A DNA stretch of 64,000 nt, from NCBI GenBank assembly GCA_001599595.1, contig BCHH01000011.1, positions 21,894-85,893 on the forward strand, written 5' to 3'. Source of the stretch: Beverwykella pulmonaria (Eukaryota; Ascomycota; Dothideomycetes; Pleosporales; Melanommataceae). The position numbers were made by a program, and so were the translations under genes. The notes under the pieces were generated by a model that did not search any database, had not been told where the DNA came from, and saw only the letters and a program-made list of their open reading frames with translations. This document shows, in pieces, positions 1-11,700 of this stretch (position 1 is the stretch's first letter; each line of letters begins with the position of its first letter).

Positions 1-1266
1 AACAGACTAGTTACTTAAAAGGCCTTAAGGATAGTTTTAGACTTAAAGGATGTTGTATAGGCCTTGTAGAACATGCAGAAGAAGTCTTGCTTTGTAATAG
101 AAGACAGTCCTTAGCATTTATTTATAAAATCTGCAAGCTCTGCTGTGTAGGCTGATAATAGAGGCTTAAACATGCAGACGTTAAGAGGTTGAAGCGTATA
201 AGTTAAATAAGGTGGATAGATGGCTAGTAGTATCTTGTTGTTGTTACAGTATTTAATAAACTCCATTGTAACGTGCGATCTATGCCTATCTAGGATAAGA
301 AGTTGATATAATTATCAGGCCTTTGCATTTGTCTCGCGATTAAACACCTCCTTAAGCTATGCTAGTCCTATCTTGTTGTTTGTCCATCCACTAGGTGATG
401 AGGTAAAGAAGGCCTTGTGCTTTAAAGAATTAAAATCTTGCAGCCACGTGTCTTGAATGTTGCCAGAGACTGCCTAATAAATCAGTGCAGGAGTAAGAGC
501 AGTCCTGTTAGCGCATATACATGCAATTGTTGTAATCCACTCACAATTGCCATCCTGTATAATCTGCTTGATTCCACCCTCTTTATATTAACGTTATAAG
601 AACACCCGCTTTATTCTAGACAGCACCCCAATTAGGAAGCCCTTCTCATCTATATTGTATGTATGCTAAGGCTCTATACTGTATTGCTCTATTTTGGCGC
701 GCAAGAGCTCAAAGTATAGAGAGTATTTGAAGGCTGAATCAGCTCGTTTTCGTGAGGCATCAATGCTGGTTGTCCATCGCGATAGGAGGTCGATTTTTTG
801 TTGGTTGATAAAGCGCGACACCCAGGTTTTGCCAGCCTCTCTGCCAGCTATTTCTGACGCGAAATTTTGAATCATTTCTCTAGAAGGAGGTAGGCCTCTT
901 GCGCAAAGACTATTAATATACAATACTAGCTCTTTTTCTTGTGCAGTGCTAAGCAATCGTTCATTTTCGCATTTCTCAGCGCGGGTACCCTGCACCCCCC
1001 GGTGACGGCGCGACAGCGTATTACGCTCAACACCGTACTCTTTGGCAATTTTTGTGTAATTAGGTTTTTCTCCAGGCTTCAGCGATTTCAATGACTCTAG
1101 GGCGAGCTCGATTGGATCCATATTGAGTGTTCTATGTGTTGTTGAAGTGTGGAGCGATATGACGAAAATCGAGCGTTAGGTGGGTCTGAGCGTCAGCTGA
1201 TTCAGCACGGTATCGCGCTAACGGATTTATCGCCCTATCCCGTATCGCACTAACGGGACTTGACTG
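1..1266 (-). mobile_element. Decayed pogo/Fot1-type DNA transposon, truncated by window edge
   Basis: The 151-codon open segment at 666-1121 (minus) reads as the DNA-binding N-terminus of a pogo/Fot1 transposase: a psq-like helix-turn-helix (KIAKEYGVERNTLSRR) followed by a CENP-B-like HTH with GLPPSREMIQNFA and GKTWVSRFI. Translation of the minus strand below 666 continues into recognisable DDE-domain sequence (NIDEKGFLIGVLSR, then ITTIACICANRTALTPALIY, then LLILDRHRSHVTMEFIKYC, YTLQPLNVCMFKPL) broken by many TAG/TAA/TGA stops, most explicable by C-to-T change at CAG, CAA or TGG codons. The outer end is probably at 1266, where the minus strand starts TA-CAGTCAAGTCCCG, a CAG-type terminus next to a TA dinucleotide. 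Subterminal GTTAGYGCGATAC motifs occur near 1207 and 1243. The other terminus lies outside the window. The element is not functional. Confidence 0.8.
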
Positions 1267-1268
1267 TA
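1207..1268 (-). repeat. Putative terminal/subterminal repeats of the pogo/Fot1 relic
   Basis: Reading the minus strand from 1268: a TA dinucleotide, then CAGTCAAGTCCCGTTAGTGC. Two near-identical GTTAG(T/C)GCGATAC units lie within 60 bp, a usual arrangement for transposase binding sites at the end of a Tc1/mariner-superfamily element. The partner terminus is off the window, so pairing cannot be confirmed. Confidence 0.45.
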
Positions 1269-2386
1269 TCACTCAGAAATTCACTTAGAACTGATGGATC
1301 TGATATGTAGGGAGAACGAACAGAGGAAGCAACGGGGTGTAGCGAAGTAGTTGGGAAGGTGCCTGCGACTGCAAGAGTGGCGCAGTCACTAACTGAATCT
1401 CAAGTCCGTGCATGCCTTCGTTGGTCAACCCTCTCTTTCTTGGATATTAATCAATTTTTAGCAACGGGACAATAAGAACAAAACTCTTGTACGCCACACT
1501 ACTGTATATTCTAAAGAGCTCTTCACAAATAAGAAACAAATATATTCTCCTTGTAAGCAGGAGTGTGGAAGAAAGAGTATCAAAATGTGTATTTGGTGTG
1601 ATGTATATACAAGTGATATATATATGACGGACGGATTAGTCAGTGGCATATCCACGTGACGGTATGGTGTCCTGGGCTTACACTCCTCTATGATCCATTA
1701 CGGATAGGAGAGCCTCGCTTAATCTACCAGAAGGTGTCTTCCTTGGATATATATCGAGTCAAACTCTACGGGTGAGATCAGACATTCAACTTCCGTCGGG
1801 CAAAAATCGAAGCAACCCGAGTCAATCCATGTCGAAGAGTGCTACTGGGCATGAATATCACCCGGAGTCCTAGTGAGGCGAGCCGTATGTCATAATGTAT
1901 TGGTCAGGAACTCCGAGCAAGCGGCACAACATCGGAGATGATCTCATCTCATCCTCTCCTCCCTGGCTTGAACAAAAATCCCGACGACACCATGTAAGCG
2001 CTGGACTAGAAAACAAGAGAGTGGAGAGTGTGAATCAACGACACCTCTTCGTGCGAGATGGACGTGGAAGCTTGAGCATTCCCGTGGAAGCGGCACAGCA
2101 TCAAAGAAGAAAGAATTTTAATCTACTTAAACCACCCATCTCTGCTTCATAATTGTAAGCAGTATACATATATCTCTATTCTAGAAATATATATTCAAGA
2201 CGTCTTTTTGGTTACAATAATATATTTCTCTACATTCATTATTTTGTGTCACATCATTTGTTTGGGCTGTTGTGACAAAGTTTTCGCGAGCTTCGGCAGT
2301 GTCGTTTATGGGAGAGGACTGTATGAAATCCTCAATGGGTCGTCTGTAGAGGATCTTCCAGGTTTCAGGCTGATGACTTTGGGATG
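1269..2386. other. Intergenic, AT-rich, no supported gene
   Basis: About 1.1 kb of AT-rich sequence with TATA-like runs near 1610-1625 and 2165-2200. An 85-codon reading frame at 1895-2152 (plus) has no recognisable domain and no splice context, and I do not call it a gene. Confidence 0.5.
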
Positions 2387-2388
2387 TA

Positions 2389-2657
2389 CAGCCCTCCCAT
2401 GAATGAATGTGTCACGTGTTGCACGTGACATACCATATGTCCTATTCTAGCTAGTTCACCGTTCATGGGTATATATATAGTCGTCGCTCTTCACGGCTTT
2501 CACACTCTTTATACACACTTTACCCATCAGACGATTGACTTCCTCTTCCCATCGTGACAGAATGAGTAGCGTCGTCAGTGCGTCTTCCATACAAGTCTTC
2601 ACTTTTCCATACAAGTTCTGTCTGTGCGGTGGCGCGCGCTATTCATTCATGGGGCTG
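2389..2657. mobile_element. MITE with TA target-site duplication
   Basis: Left end CAGCCCTCCCATGAATGAAT (from 2389) and right end ATTCATTCATGGGGCTG (to 2657) are inverted repeats differing by a 3-base gap. Each is flanked by TA (2387-2388 and 2658-2659). At 269 bp with no coding potential, this fits a non-autonomous Tc1/mariner/pogo-type MITE. Inside, 2410-2430 is a perfect palindrome with arms TGTCACGTG and CACGTGACA around TTG, carrying two CACGTG boxes. A diverged copy of its interior lies inverted near 24.8 kb. Confidence 0.65.
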
Positions 2658-3325
2658 TACTTATTAGTTAACGTTAGCGCCGTTTGAGCTAACTAAGATA
2701 ACGAAAGCTAGATGTTCGCTGCCTTATCCCAAGATGCCGCAGCTGATCCGCCTTTAACGAGCTTTAAAGGTTATGTGTTCTCTCATTGCTATGGCCATAC
2801 GATCTGTACTTGTTACCTCATCGCTCATCTCCACTGCAGCGTTCTCAGAATCGATTTCGGTCGGCTGTGCACGCCGTGACTAGTGGCGCATGCACAGATT
2901 ATTGAGGACATCGCGACTATCCAGCTCTGCCGTTCCTGATTCGACTAGCTGCCTGCCACACACCGTGGGCGTTTGCACGCCTACAAAACCACGCTTGCTC
3001 AATCGCGCGTTGTTCTCATCTCCGTCTTGTACTATCCGCGGGCAGTTTCTTGCTTCTTCGGAGCGTTGAAATACAATGCATACCATCGAGAACCAGTCTA
3101 CGTCCTTGTGTGTTTCAACCTGCAGCGCGCAAGGCTACAGAACGGCAAGTGCCAACGCCACATTAGTTGTGGTGGCTATTCCAGCCCAGTCATCGTCAGG
3201 TCAGGCTGAGTGGATAGGCTATATATGTAGCCTTGGGGCCCTGTCGGTTTCGTCTGGATTCTGTTCGCCAATTCTGCTCCTGCGTCCGATCTCATCGCTA
3301 CCAACCTTGTTGTGAGCAGGCTGTC
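2658..3325. other. Upstream region of the DUF7580-like gene, no gene seen
   Basis: About 670 bp between the MITE and the start codon at 3326. Short frames here (2973-3209, 3076-3315) show no family features. It probably holds the promoter and 5' UTR of the next gene. Confidence 0.5.
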
Positions 3326-5379
3326 ATGCCGGAACCCATTAGCATCACGCTGGGGTCAATCGGGCTGTTCATTAAGTCTTTTGATGCCTTCAAGCGCACT
3401 TACAACGGTTACAAGCTGACCGCGACTTTTGGGACTGATTTTGAGAAGGCTGAACGTCGTTTCTCTATACTTCATACGAGGCTGGAGACGATTTCGAGGA
3501 CAAAGTTGACTTGGCTACAAGACGATGTCATAGACGAAGGTAGTGAATTGAAGAACGCGATTGTGAATCAGCTTGCTCTTATAAGCAACGATTACGATGT
3601 TTGCACCAACTTGATACAAAAGTATCACGAAAAAGGTAGTCTTTGTTACAAGACGCAAGTAGAAGGTGTCATGCTCACAACGTGTAGAGAAAGGATTGGA
3701 AGAACCGTTGAAAAGGCCAGTTAGTCGTTTCCAGCTGTTCCCTTGGTACTCTTGCTAATAGTCTCCAGGAATCTCCGACCCAAACCCCAGGTATAGGGCA
3801 TGCTATAGAGAATGGAACCGTTGGTCGTGGTGCACAAAACACCAATACGGACCGTGCAAAGAAGAGCAAGAGTGCAAGCAGCAGTATCCGCAGTTTCTTC
3901 CACCTGAAGAAGTCGAAGGGGAAGAAAAAGTATGCAGGGTCTGCTCAACCGCAACCTCTATCACCGAGCGAAGGCTATCAGCTGAAGACATCAACACCAG
4001 ATGTTGGTTCAGGGACACCGACATCTAATTTAACGAGCGCAAGAACATCTGGCGAGACGCAAAATCCTTTGGAGCTCACTGTTCTAGGCTCCACAACAAC
4101 ACCTTCCTCCACTGCCTTGAGCTCCACAGTTGTAAAGAATGAATCAGCCGTACTGGATGAGAATGCCACGAGATTGAAAGAGGCCAATAATCTGTGGAAT
4201 CGAATCAAATGGCAAGATCACGATCGAAAATCCTTTTTGGAAAGATTGACAAGTCTTCGGGAACATGTTAAGGATCTCGAGGACCTGATCCAACTGCAAG
4301 TGCCACAGGATCCAAGCATGCTTCTAATGCAAACTACTGCATGGCTGGAGAGAAGTCAGGACGAACTGATCCAGTTTGCACTCAAGCGACTTCATGATGC
4401 TCTAGCGTCAGTCAATCTCAGATCTTCCGTAGTTACACTCGGTGTGCAAGTCCTGGAGGACCCAGAGAAGCAAGCCGATGAATTTTCCTCAGAGGAAGGA
4501 TCCCCATCCTTCGAGCCAGGAAGTCTCATGTTCGTGCTACAGGCACATCTACCCGAAGATCCACAAGCACGATCCTTGTTCCTATATACAGAAACGCTGG
4601 GACCAACGTCTTCGCACGGCCGCCACACCCAAGAAGAAGACCTCGGGCCGTTGAGCAACATTAGTGGCGCAGTCTCTTCACTCGAAATCGATGATGTCTC
4701 AGGAGACTATCGAGTTCTTGGATATGTTGACCGCTCAAGGTCTTCTCCAGACTGTCATCACTTGTATTCACCAGCTACAGGGCCATGGCTGTCACCCAAT
4801 ACTTTGGAAAAATATCTCAATCAAAGCGAGTACAAGAACGACCTCACGAAGCAACAGCGCTTCCGCATCGCCCGTCTCCTCACTATATCCTTCATACACT
4901 TCGCAAGGGTTGTCAACGCCACCGATCAGTACCCGCGGCCCCATCGAGTACGATACTACCTACCAGATGGAAGTACTGACACTTGGCTCAATGCAAGTGG
5001 AGAGCCAAACATACTGAATCCATTCGTCACAGCGGGCTTCGGGATGCAAAAACCCGCCAGACTGCCTGGTACTTCGAGTGGACTTAGCAAGCAGACGATC
5101 AATCCTGTCGTCGAACTAGGTCTTTTGCTGTACCAACTTGGCAGTGGCACTAACCTGGAGTATGGGAATGGTGATATCGGTGTGAAGAATGCCAAAGAGG
5201 TGGCGCTAAGAGCCATACATCAGGTTGACAAGCTGAGCAATGGAAGCTTCTCCGAGCTTGTGCAATTGTGTCTCGGCTGGCGAGGGTCCATTTATGCCCC
5301 AGTCGAACGTCAGGATTATGTATTTGTTGACAGAGTTCGACAGTGGCTGAAATTGCAAGAAGATAAGACAATTGTATAG
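3326..5379 (+). CDS. HeLo/DUF7580-like fungal protein (nonself-recognition type)
   Basis: Predicted exons 3326-3658 and 3769-5379 (647 aa). The acceptor at 3768 follows a CTAAT branch point; the donor (GTAGAA at 3659) is less certain. The start is chosen at MPEPISITLGSIGLFIK. This small helical opening followed by a charged helical region resembles the N-termini of fungal HeLo and DUF7580 proteins. A low-complexity Ser/Lys linker follows (about residues 125-205), then a helical region and a C-terminal block (about 440-640) with the RFRIARLLTISFIHFARV and NPVVELGLLLYQLGSG patterns I associate with DUF7580. Such proteins are linked to heterokaryon-incompatibility loci, but no biochemical function is known. 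It is the first of three co-oriented genes ahead of the NLR at 8783. Exact family membership is moderately sure; the first splice site is the weak point. Confidence 0.6.
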
Positions 5380-5927
5380 ACTGGTACCGAGCTCTTGCGG
5401 GAAAAAAATCTCCGAATATTATCGAAAAAGCTGGGTTACCGCTTCAGTACGTGTAGAGGTGTCAGAGAGGGCCGTGTAATAAGACATGAACAATCTTCAA
5501 GATGTTTAGAGGCATCAGATAGGGCTATGTAATAAGACATTAACCGTTTTCAAAATGTTACGAGATTTATACCCCGAGTTCACCTTCCCGCGAGAGGCTA
5601 GATCTTTAGATCTACTCTAGTGGTGGCTGCATTAGTATTGTTGAGAACAGCAAGCATTCGGGTCAGATACTTTGACAACGTTGTACTTTCGACGGCACGT
5701 CTAGGATCTCACTAGGCGTTAATGTGTGTCCCGTGATATGCGGCCGACTGCGGCTGATGAACGCGCAACCAAATAAGCCACCTCGGGCCGGAGAGCCCAG
5801 AAGCGAAGCGGAAGTCGTAGCCTTGTCTGCAAGCAGCCGCACTTAAGAAGGCGACGGCCCTGAAGGCTGAGCAAGACTGGTTGCAATTCTCCTGCCTTCC
5901 TCACATTCACTAACAGGCTTCTAGACA
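5380..5927. other. Intergenic, contains a short diverged direct repeat
   Basis: About 550 bp. Segments near 5453-5488 and 5505-5540 both read as a stem of the form AGAGGYRTCAGAKAGGGCYRTGTAATAAGACAT, a diverged tandem pair about 52 bp apart. No gene is seen. The 3' part is the likely promoter and 5' UTR of the HeLo gene. Confidence 0.5.
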
Positions 5928-7578
5928 ATGGATCCCCTCAGTGCTGTCGGTATTGTCGGCAGTATTGCCGTGATTTTCACTATTACAAGAGACTACTTCC
6001 GCGTCATAAACAATATAGCGAAACCAAATTATGCAGCCTTTGTAGCTATCCAGGCTCGAATGATAGCCGAAGAGAAGAAGCTCGAAATGTGGATGGCGTA
6101 CATAGGGGTTCGAAACTGGGCAGATATGGAGAACATTCTAAGCCCAGACGACCTGAAAAGAGTGAAGGCTCTATGGGAACTCCTCTTCGATCTGCTTAAA
6201 GAAGCTAGTCGGAGAATGAAGCGGATAGACTTGAAGAAAGCAAAGGTCATCAACAGAGCTCGATGGGTGATAGAAGGTGAATTTGAAAAGTTGAAAGAGA
6301 TCCTTGACGCGATTGAAGCAATCAATTCGGTTCTTAATCTGGTTGCAACTCCGCCACCTGGGTATACACCTCCACGAGGTCAGAATCAGTATCGGAACAT
6401 GCCGAATTCCCCACCGGCGGCCCGTACTCGAGACAGTAGTTCAATAAGTTTGGATATCCAGCAAACTACTACACCTGCACAACCAGTGCGACAAAGACAA
6501 ATTGTGGCCTTCTTGTATTATCAAACCGCGAACGCCTTGAAGAGAATTGTAGGACACAAGGAAGCGGACCAGAGCATGATCACCTGTCTTCATACACTTC
6601 AAGGCTGGCCAGGAACGTTTCTAGTAGGCGACATGTCCTTGGATAACCTGTTGGAGAAGACCGAAGGGGGAAATGTGGTGAACGAGTCAGCCAAAAGGGC
6701 GCTGATAACAACATTCGTAGATATTCTACTCATTGAAGGTAGGACATTCTCCCACAGTTCCTGGTCTAATACTTACTTTCAGCGTAGAAGCACTGTTGGT
6801 ACACATGATGAAATCATCCAGTAATCACGACCTGGATCAAGCACGCCTCGAGGTCGTGTCAGCATTTTTTGAGGATGAAGTAATTGATATCGCCACCCAA
6901 CGGAATCCACCTATGTCAGCCCATAGTGCAGAACCGCTATCGATAAACCTTGGTTCCAATCCACTCGTCTCACTGGATAGACCGGACATGGTAAACATCG
7001 CAATGCCTCGAAGCTCATCAGTCTCAGGCGAAATACCAGAAGGAGACTTCGTCGCAGAGTGTATAGCTCTTCTGGAACAAGCGCTCGAGGATCTGCATGA
7101 TATGCTTCCGGTAATCCGGACGCTCAGGCGCGGTCATGTACTCGATCTGGAACAGACCCATATACCGGAGAAGGCGAAAGAAGGCGTCAAAGCCACTGTT
7201 CTCCAGATCCAAGACGTTCTGAATGAGTTCGACGATGTTTGGGAGAACCTAAAGTTGCCCAATGAGACCGTTGACGAGAAACTCACTCGCATGGCAAAAG
7301 AGGAACGAGACACGATGGCTTATTTCCAGCGCCAACTCGGAGACACCAAGATCCAGAAGAACAAGCAAGACGAAATCCAGCGCATCTTGAAGGCTGTCAA
7401 AATTGGCATAGAAACCGGCCCGACCCTCTTCTCGGGGACTAGCGAAAGCAAAGCGGTGGTAAAGACAGGAGCCAGTATTGAAGACCCAGAAAAGAGGCGC
7501 TTGCATCTCAAGCAGATGACGGAAAGTATCCGAAAGGGCAACGAGGAATTGAGGGAATTAGCTAGGGATGTACTGTAG
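5928..7578 (+). CDS. HeLo-domain-like protein
   Basis: Two exons, 5928-6738 and 6788-7578, joined across a 49-bp intron (GTAGGA donor, CTAAT branch, CGTAG acceptor), giving 533 aa with an intact frame. The protein opens MDPLSAVGIVGSIAVIFTIT, the hydrophobic first helix usual for HeLo and related fungal N-terminal domains that act as membrane-targeting death effectors (HET-S, HELLP) or as N-termini of NLRs. The rest is almost wholly helical, with a Pro/Ser linker at about residues 145-185 and charged coiled-coil-like stretches (about 380-530). There is no NACHT or repeat domain, and I see no clear RHIM-like or HET-s amyloid motif at the C-terminus. It lies 1.2 kb upstream of and co-oriented with the NLR, the arrangement known for NLR/effector pairs in fungi. 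Partnership here is inferred. Confidence 0.65.
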
Positions 7579-8782
7579 TAGTTGTATTGCCTCGCATTTT
7601 TCCATACGCTTTTCGTGCATCCCATCCGTTACCGTGTCAACTGATAGGTGTCAGTGTGGGTTCATATACGTTGCAATAGTAGAAAGGAAGGGTGCGTTCT
7701 TTGAAGTAGGAGATGCTATAGGAGACGATATCGATTGGGAAAAGGGAGATCAGAAGTGTTTTCGCCACCGACACACGACTAACCACCCTTTACCTCTACC
7801 CAGCGATCTCATATCACGCAAAACAGTCATACGGCTCCTTAATTCCATGCGCTCGCCACATCCGTAGTCTACTAATTCCTTTTGTAGACGGACGTGCTGG
7901 GCTGCGACATCGTTGAGGAAGGGCTGTGATGTCAATGCTCACGATGCATGGAGTGCGCTCGTCCACGGGCATCTCATGAATACAAGTGAGTATTTTGTGC
8001 CAATCATTGTCACCTGCTGCCGCTGAGTCTGAGGCCCACCCACCCTATCTTGTCCCAGACGTCTCTTATCCCATCGCATTCCTGTCCGAGGCGCTGAAAC
8101 TAAACTTCTGCTGATGATTGGTATGACTTGGTTACAATGGGCTCAAGAAGCACGAGGACGTGATGCGCTGGAGCAGATCATTTTTTCAGTCGGCAGAGGG
8201 ATCAACGGCGGGTCTACAGAGCTTGAGGTCGACGCGATGGTTTGTCTCTATGTCATAGAAGCTTTCGAAGTAGACATAGACGTGCATTGGACCACATCTC
8301 GAAGATGTACGATGGCTGTGTCGAGAGCTGATTGCGCCCTTGGAATTTCAACCCTGGTCCCAATCTGGAGTCAGATTTTACGATATCCCGAAGCGCTTGG
8401 CAAAGGCACCGTATAATCACAATAAATAACACAGAATCGTAAGGGCAAGAAGTAGAACTGTCCTGAACCTCACGATTTTGTTTCGCGCTTTGGGATGAAG
8501 CTGGCCCAGCAACAACGGAGGAAAGCCACCACTAAACTCAGCCACACTTGGCGAAGCGGACGATCCCTCGGCTTGTTAACTCAAACTTCTTGAGGTTTTA
8601 ACTACCAGCGTGCATGGCTTTAATACTTCGCTCGCGGCAAACTTCAAACAAAGAGTGTGCAGATTTTTCCTCACCCGAATTTCGTATGGGTAGGATTGAC
8701 TTGGAGTACCACATGGTTCTGCAGATATCGAGGCATTCAGCCTTGCGTGTACACCATCCAGCCTACACCGAGCGAAGAGGCT
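7579..8782. other. Intergenic between HeLo gene and NLR, no supported gene
   Basis: About 1.2 kb. A 100-codon frame at 8114-8416 (plus) has no recognisable domain and no helpful splice context. I see no transposon or repeat. The 3' part must hold the promoter of the NLR gene. Confidence 0.5.
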
Positions 8783-11700
8783 ATGGACACTTCGAGCAAC
8801 CCATTCTGTCAGTTGTCGATCCCTTCGACCGGCTTGACGATCGTAGTTAATCCAGACGAGGCATCTTTAGAGTAAGTTTCTGAGCGTGATCTCCGTTGTG
8901 TGCTCTACTAACTGAACAGCATCATATTTGTCCATGGATTTACCGGCCACCCTGAGCGAACGTGGACCCACAAGAGGGGAGATGTTAGGCATCGCACTAA
9001 TGAGCACAGCGAATCTGCTGAGCCCCCTTCCAAAATTCGAAAGCTGAATCCATTCTTCAAGTCGGGCCAGGAAAATTCCTACGATGCTACCTATTGGCCT
9101 AGAGACTTGGTTCCCATCACCATTCCCAATGCGCGAGTCTTGACATTCGGTTATGATACGCACATAAGGCATAAGCTGGGATCCCCCGGAAGCAAGAATA
9201 CAGTCTATGATATTGCGTGGGACTTTCTAGTTGCCTTAGAGTCAAATCGTCGGGAAGAGCCATTGAGGCCAGCGTTGTTCGTGGTACACAGCCTGGGAGG
9301 GATAGTCGTCAAGGAAATGCTACGGAGGTCGAGCGGTTGTCATCAAGGCCAGGCCCATCTCCGAGACATCTTTGAGTCTACTATCGGCCTTATTTTTTTT
9401 GGCACCCCACACGGCGGAGCTAATCCCCGTGGTATTCTGCAACGTATTGCTGAGAAAGCTATCAAAGCTGCCGGTTTTTCTGTTAATGAGCAGATAGTCA
9501 ACACGCTTTTACCATCAGCAGAACGCCTTAGAGAGCTGAGAGACGAGTTTGGCCCAATGGCTCTTAAGCAAAATTGGGTTATACACTCGTTCCAGGAGCA
9601 ATTCGGCGTCACGCTCCTCGGTGGTCATAAGGTAAGTGCGTTAGTATCTGCTATTACATTGCTAATTTAGGCTTGCAGGTTGTCGAAGATACATCATCCA
9701 ACCTGAATCTCCCAGAGACTGAGATTTCGGAGCATATCGGGCGGGATCATATGGGAATGTGTCGCTTTACCGGACTCAATGACGTGGAATATCGAAAAGT
9801 GGCTTCCGCTCTCCACAGGATCACAGGTTCGGCTCCCCATCAGCCCAGGAGGGAAGAGAGAGCACCACTCAACGAAGAGCAGAGAAAGATGTTATGGGAC
9901 TCATTGAGATTTGATCAAATGGATGCGCGCCAGATGACTATCAAGAACGCTCACGCCAAGACATGTAAATGGCTGTTGAAGAATTCCACCTACGTCGACT
10001 GGCTTGATTCCACTAAAATTTTCGACCACCACGGCTTCTTATGGATCAAAGGAAAACCGGGGACTGGAAAATCGACATTGATGAAATTCGCCCTTGCCAA
10101 TGCCCGCAAGACAATGAAAGACAGGATCGCTATCTCATTCTTTTTCAACGCGCGAGGCGAAGATCTAGAAAAGTCTACGCTCGGGGCATATCGATCGCTC
10201 TTACTACAACTTCTCGAAAAACTCCCAGCACTTCATTGCGTCTTTGACTCCCTTGGTCTCTCAACCTCAAGCATTAGTCCATGCTACCAATGGAGCATCG
10301 AATCCTTGAAAGCACTGATAGAGCAAACGATCAGGAGTCTTGGACGGTCCCCTGTGGTATTTTTTATCGACGCCTTAGATGAATGCGATGAAGATCAGAT
10401 AAGAGATATGATATCATTTTTCGAGCAAGTTAGCGAATTTGCCGTACCAGCTGGTATCCGATTCCAAGTCTACTTTTCAAGCAGACACTACCCTCACATT
10501 ACTATCCGGAAAGGGCTGAGTCTGGTTCTAGAAGGACAGGAGGGGCACAACCAGGATATAACCAGCTTCCTCAATAGTGAATTGAGGATCGGGCATAGTA
10601 AAGTTGCAGAGCAAATTCGATCCGAACTTCAGGAAAAGGCCTCTGGGACTTTTATCTGGGTTGTACTTGTAGTCGAGATTTTGAACAAAGAACATGACCG
10701 CGGTCATACGCATGCGCTTCGGCGAAGGCTCGGAGAGATTCCCAGCAACCTGCACGAGCTATTCCGGGACATATTAACACGTGATTCTCGTAATAGAGAC
10801 GAACTAGTCCTATGTATTCAATGGATTCTCTTCGCAACGCAACCATTGACCCCAGAGCAGTTATACTTTGCTGTTCTTTCTGGAATTGAGCCCGAACTCT
10901 CAAGTTGGGATCAAGAGGAGACTACAACCGAAACTATCAAAAGGTTTATACTGGATTCTTCTAAAGGATTCGCCGAAGTCACGAGATCTAAAAGCCCAAA
11001 GGTCCAGTTTATTCACGAATCAGTGAGAGATTTTCTTCTCAAGGAGAACGGCCTCGGAAACATTTGGCCCGATCTTGGGAATAGCTTTCAAGGTCAAAGC
11101 CATGAGCGGCTAAGACAGTGCTGTCTCAACTACATGAGCATCGACATTTCTAGCCATCTGGAGCTTAGCAAGGATCTTCTAGATGCCTCCTCGTACGAGG
11201 TTGCAACCCTCCGCCAATCAGCTACTTCTGCATTTCCCTTTCTGGAGTATGCCGTACGCAATGTGCTATACCATGCAGATACGGCCGAAAGGCATGGAAT
11301 CTCTCAAGCAAATTTTCTCCAGAGCTTCCCGCTTGCCAAGTGGATTGAGCTCGATAACCTAGTTGAGAAGCACAAAATCCGCAGGCACAAAAAAAAAACC
11401 AGCCTTCTCTATATATTGGCAGAGCGCAACATGGCAAACCTTATCAAGATTCACCCATGCATCTTATCATGTCTTACAGTAGAGGACGAGCGTGATGGAA
11501 CACCCCTTTTCGCAGCCCTTGCGAGCGGGAGCATGGAAGCTGTTCGAACATTCCGAGAAGCTCATGCGACGAACCAAAATCCTGCAAGTCAGCTTCACAT
11601 ACCCTACAGCCAGCATTGCCAGGACGAAGGGGAACGGGGCGGCATCGGACGTGACTTCAAATTCTCGAATCAGAGGACTATACTATCATATTTGCTTGAG

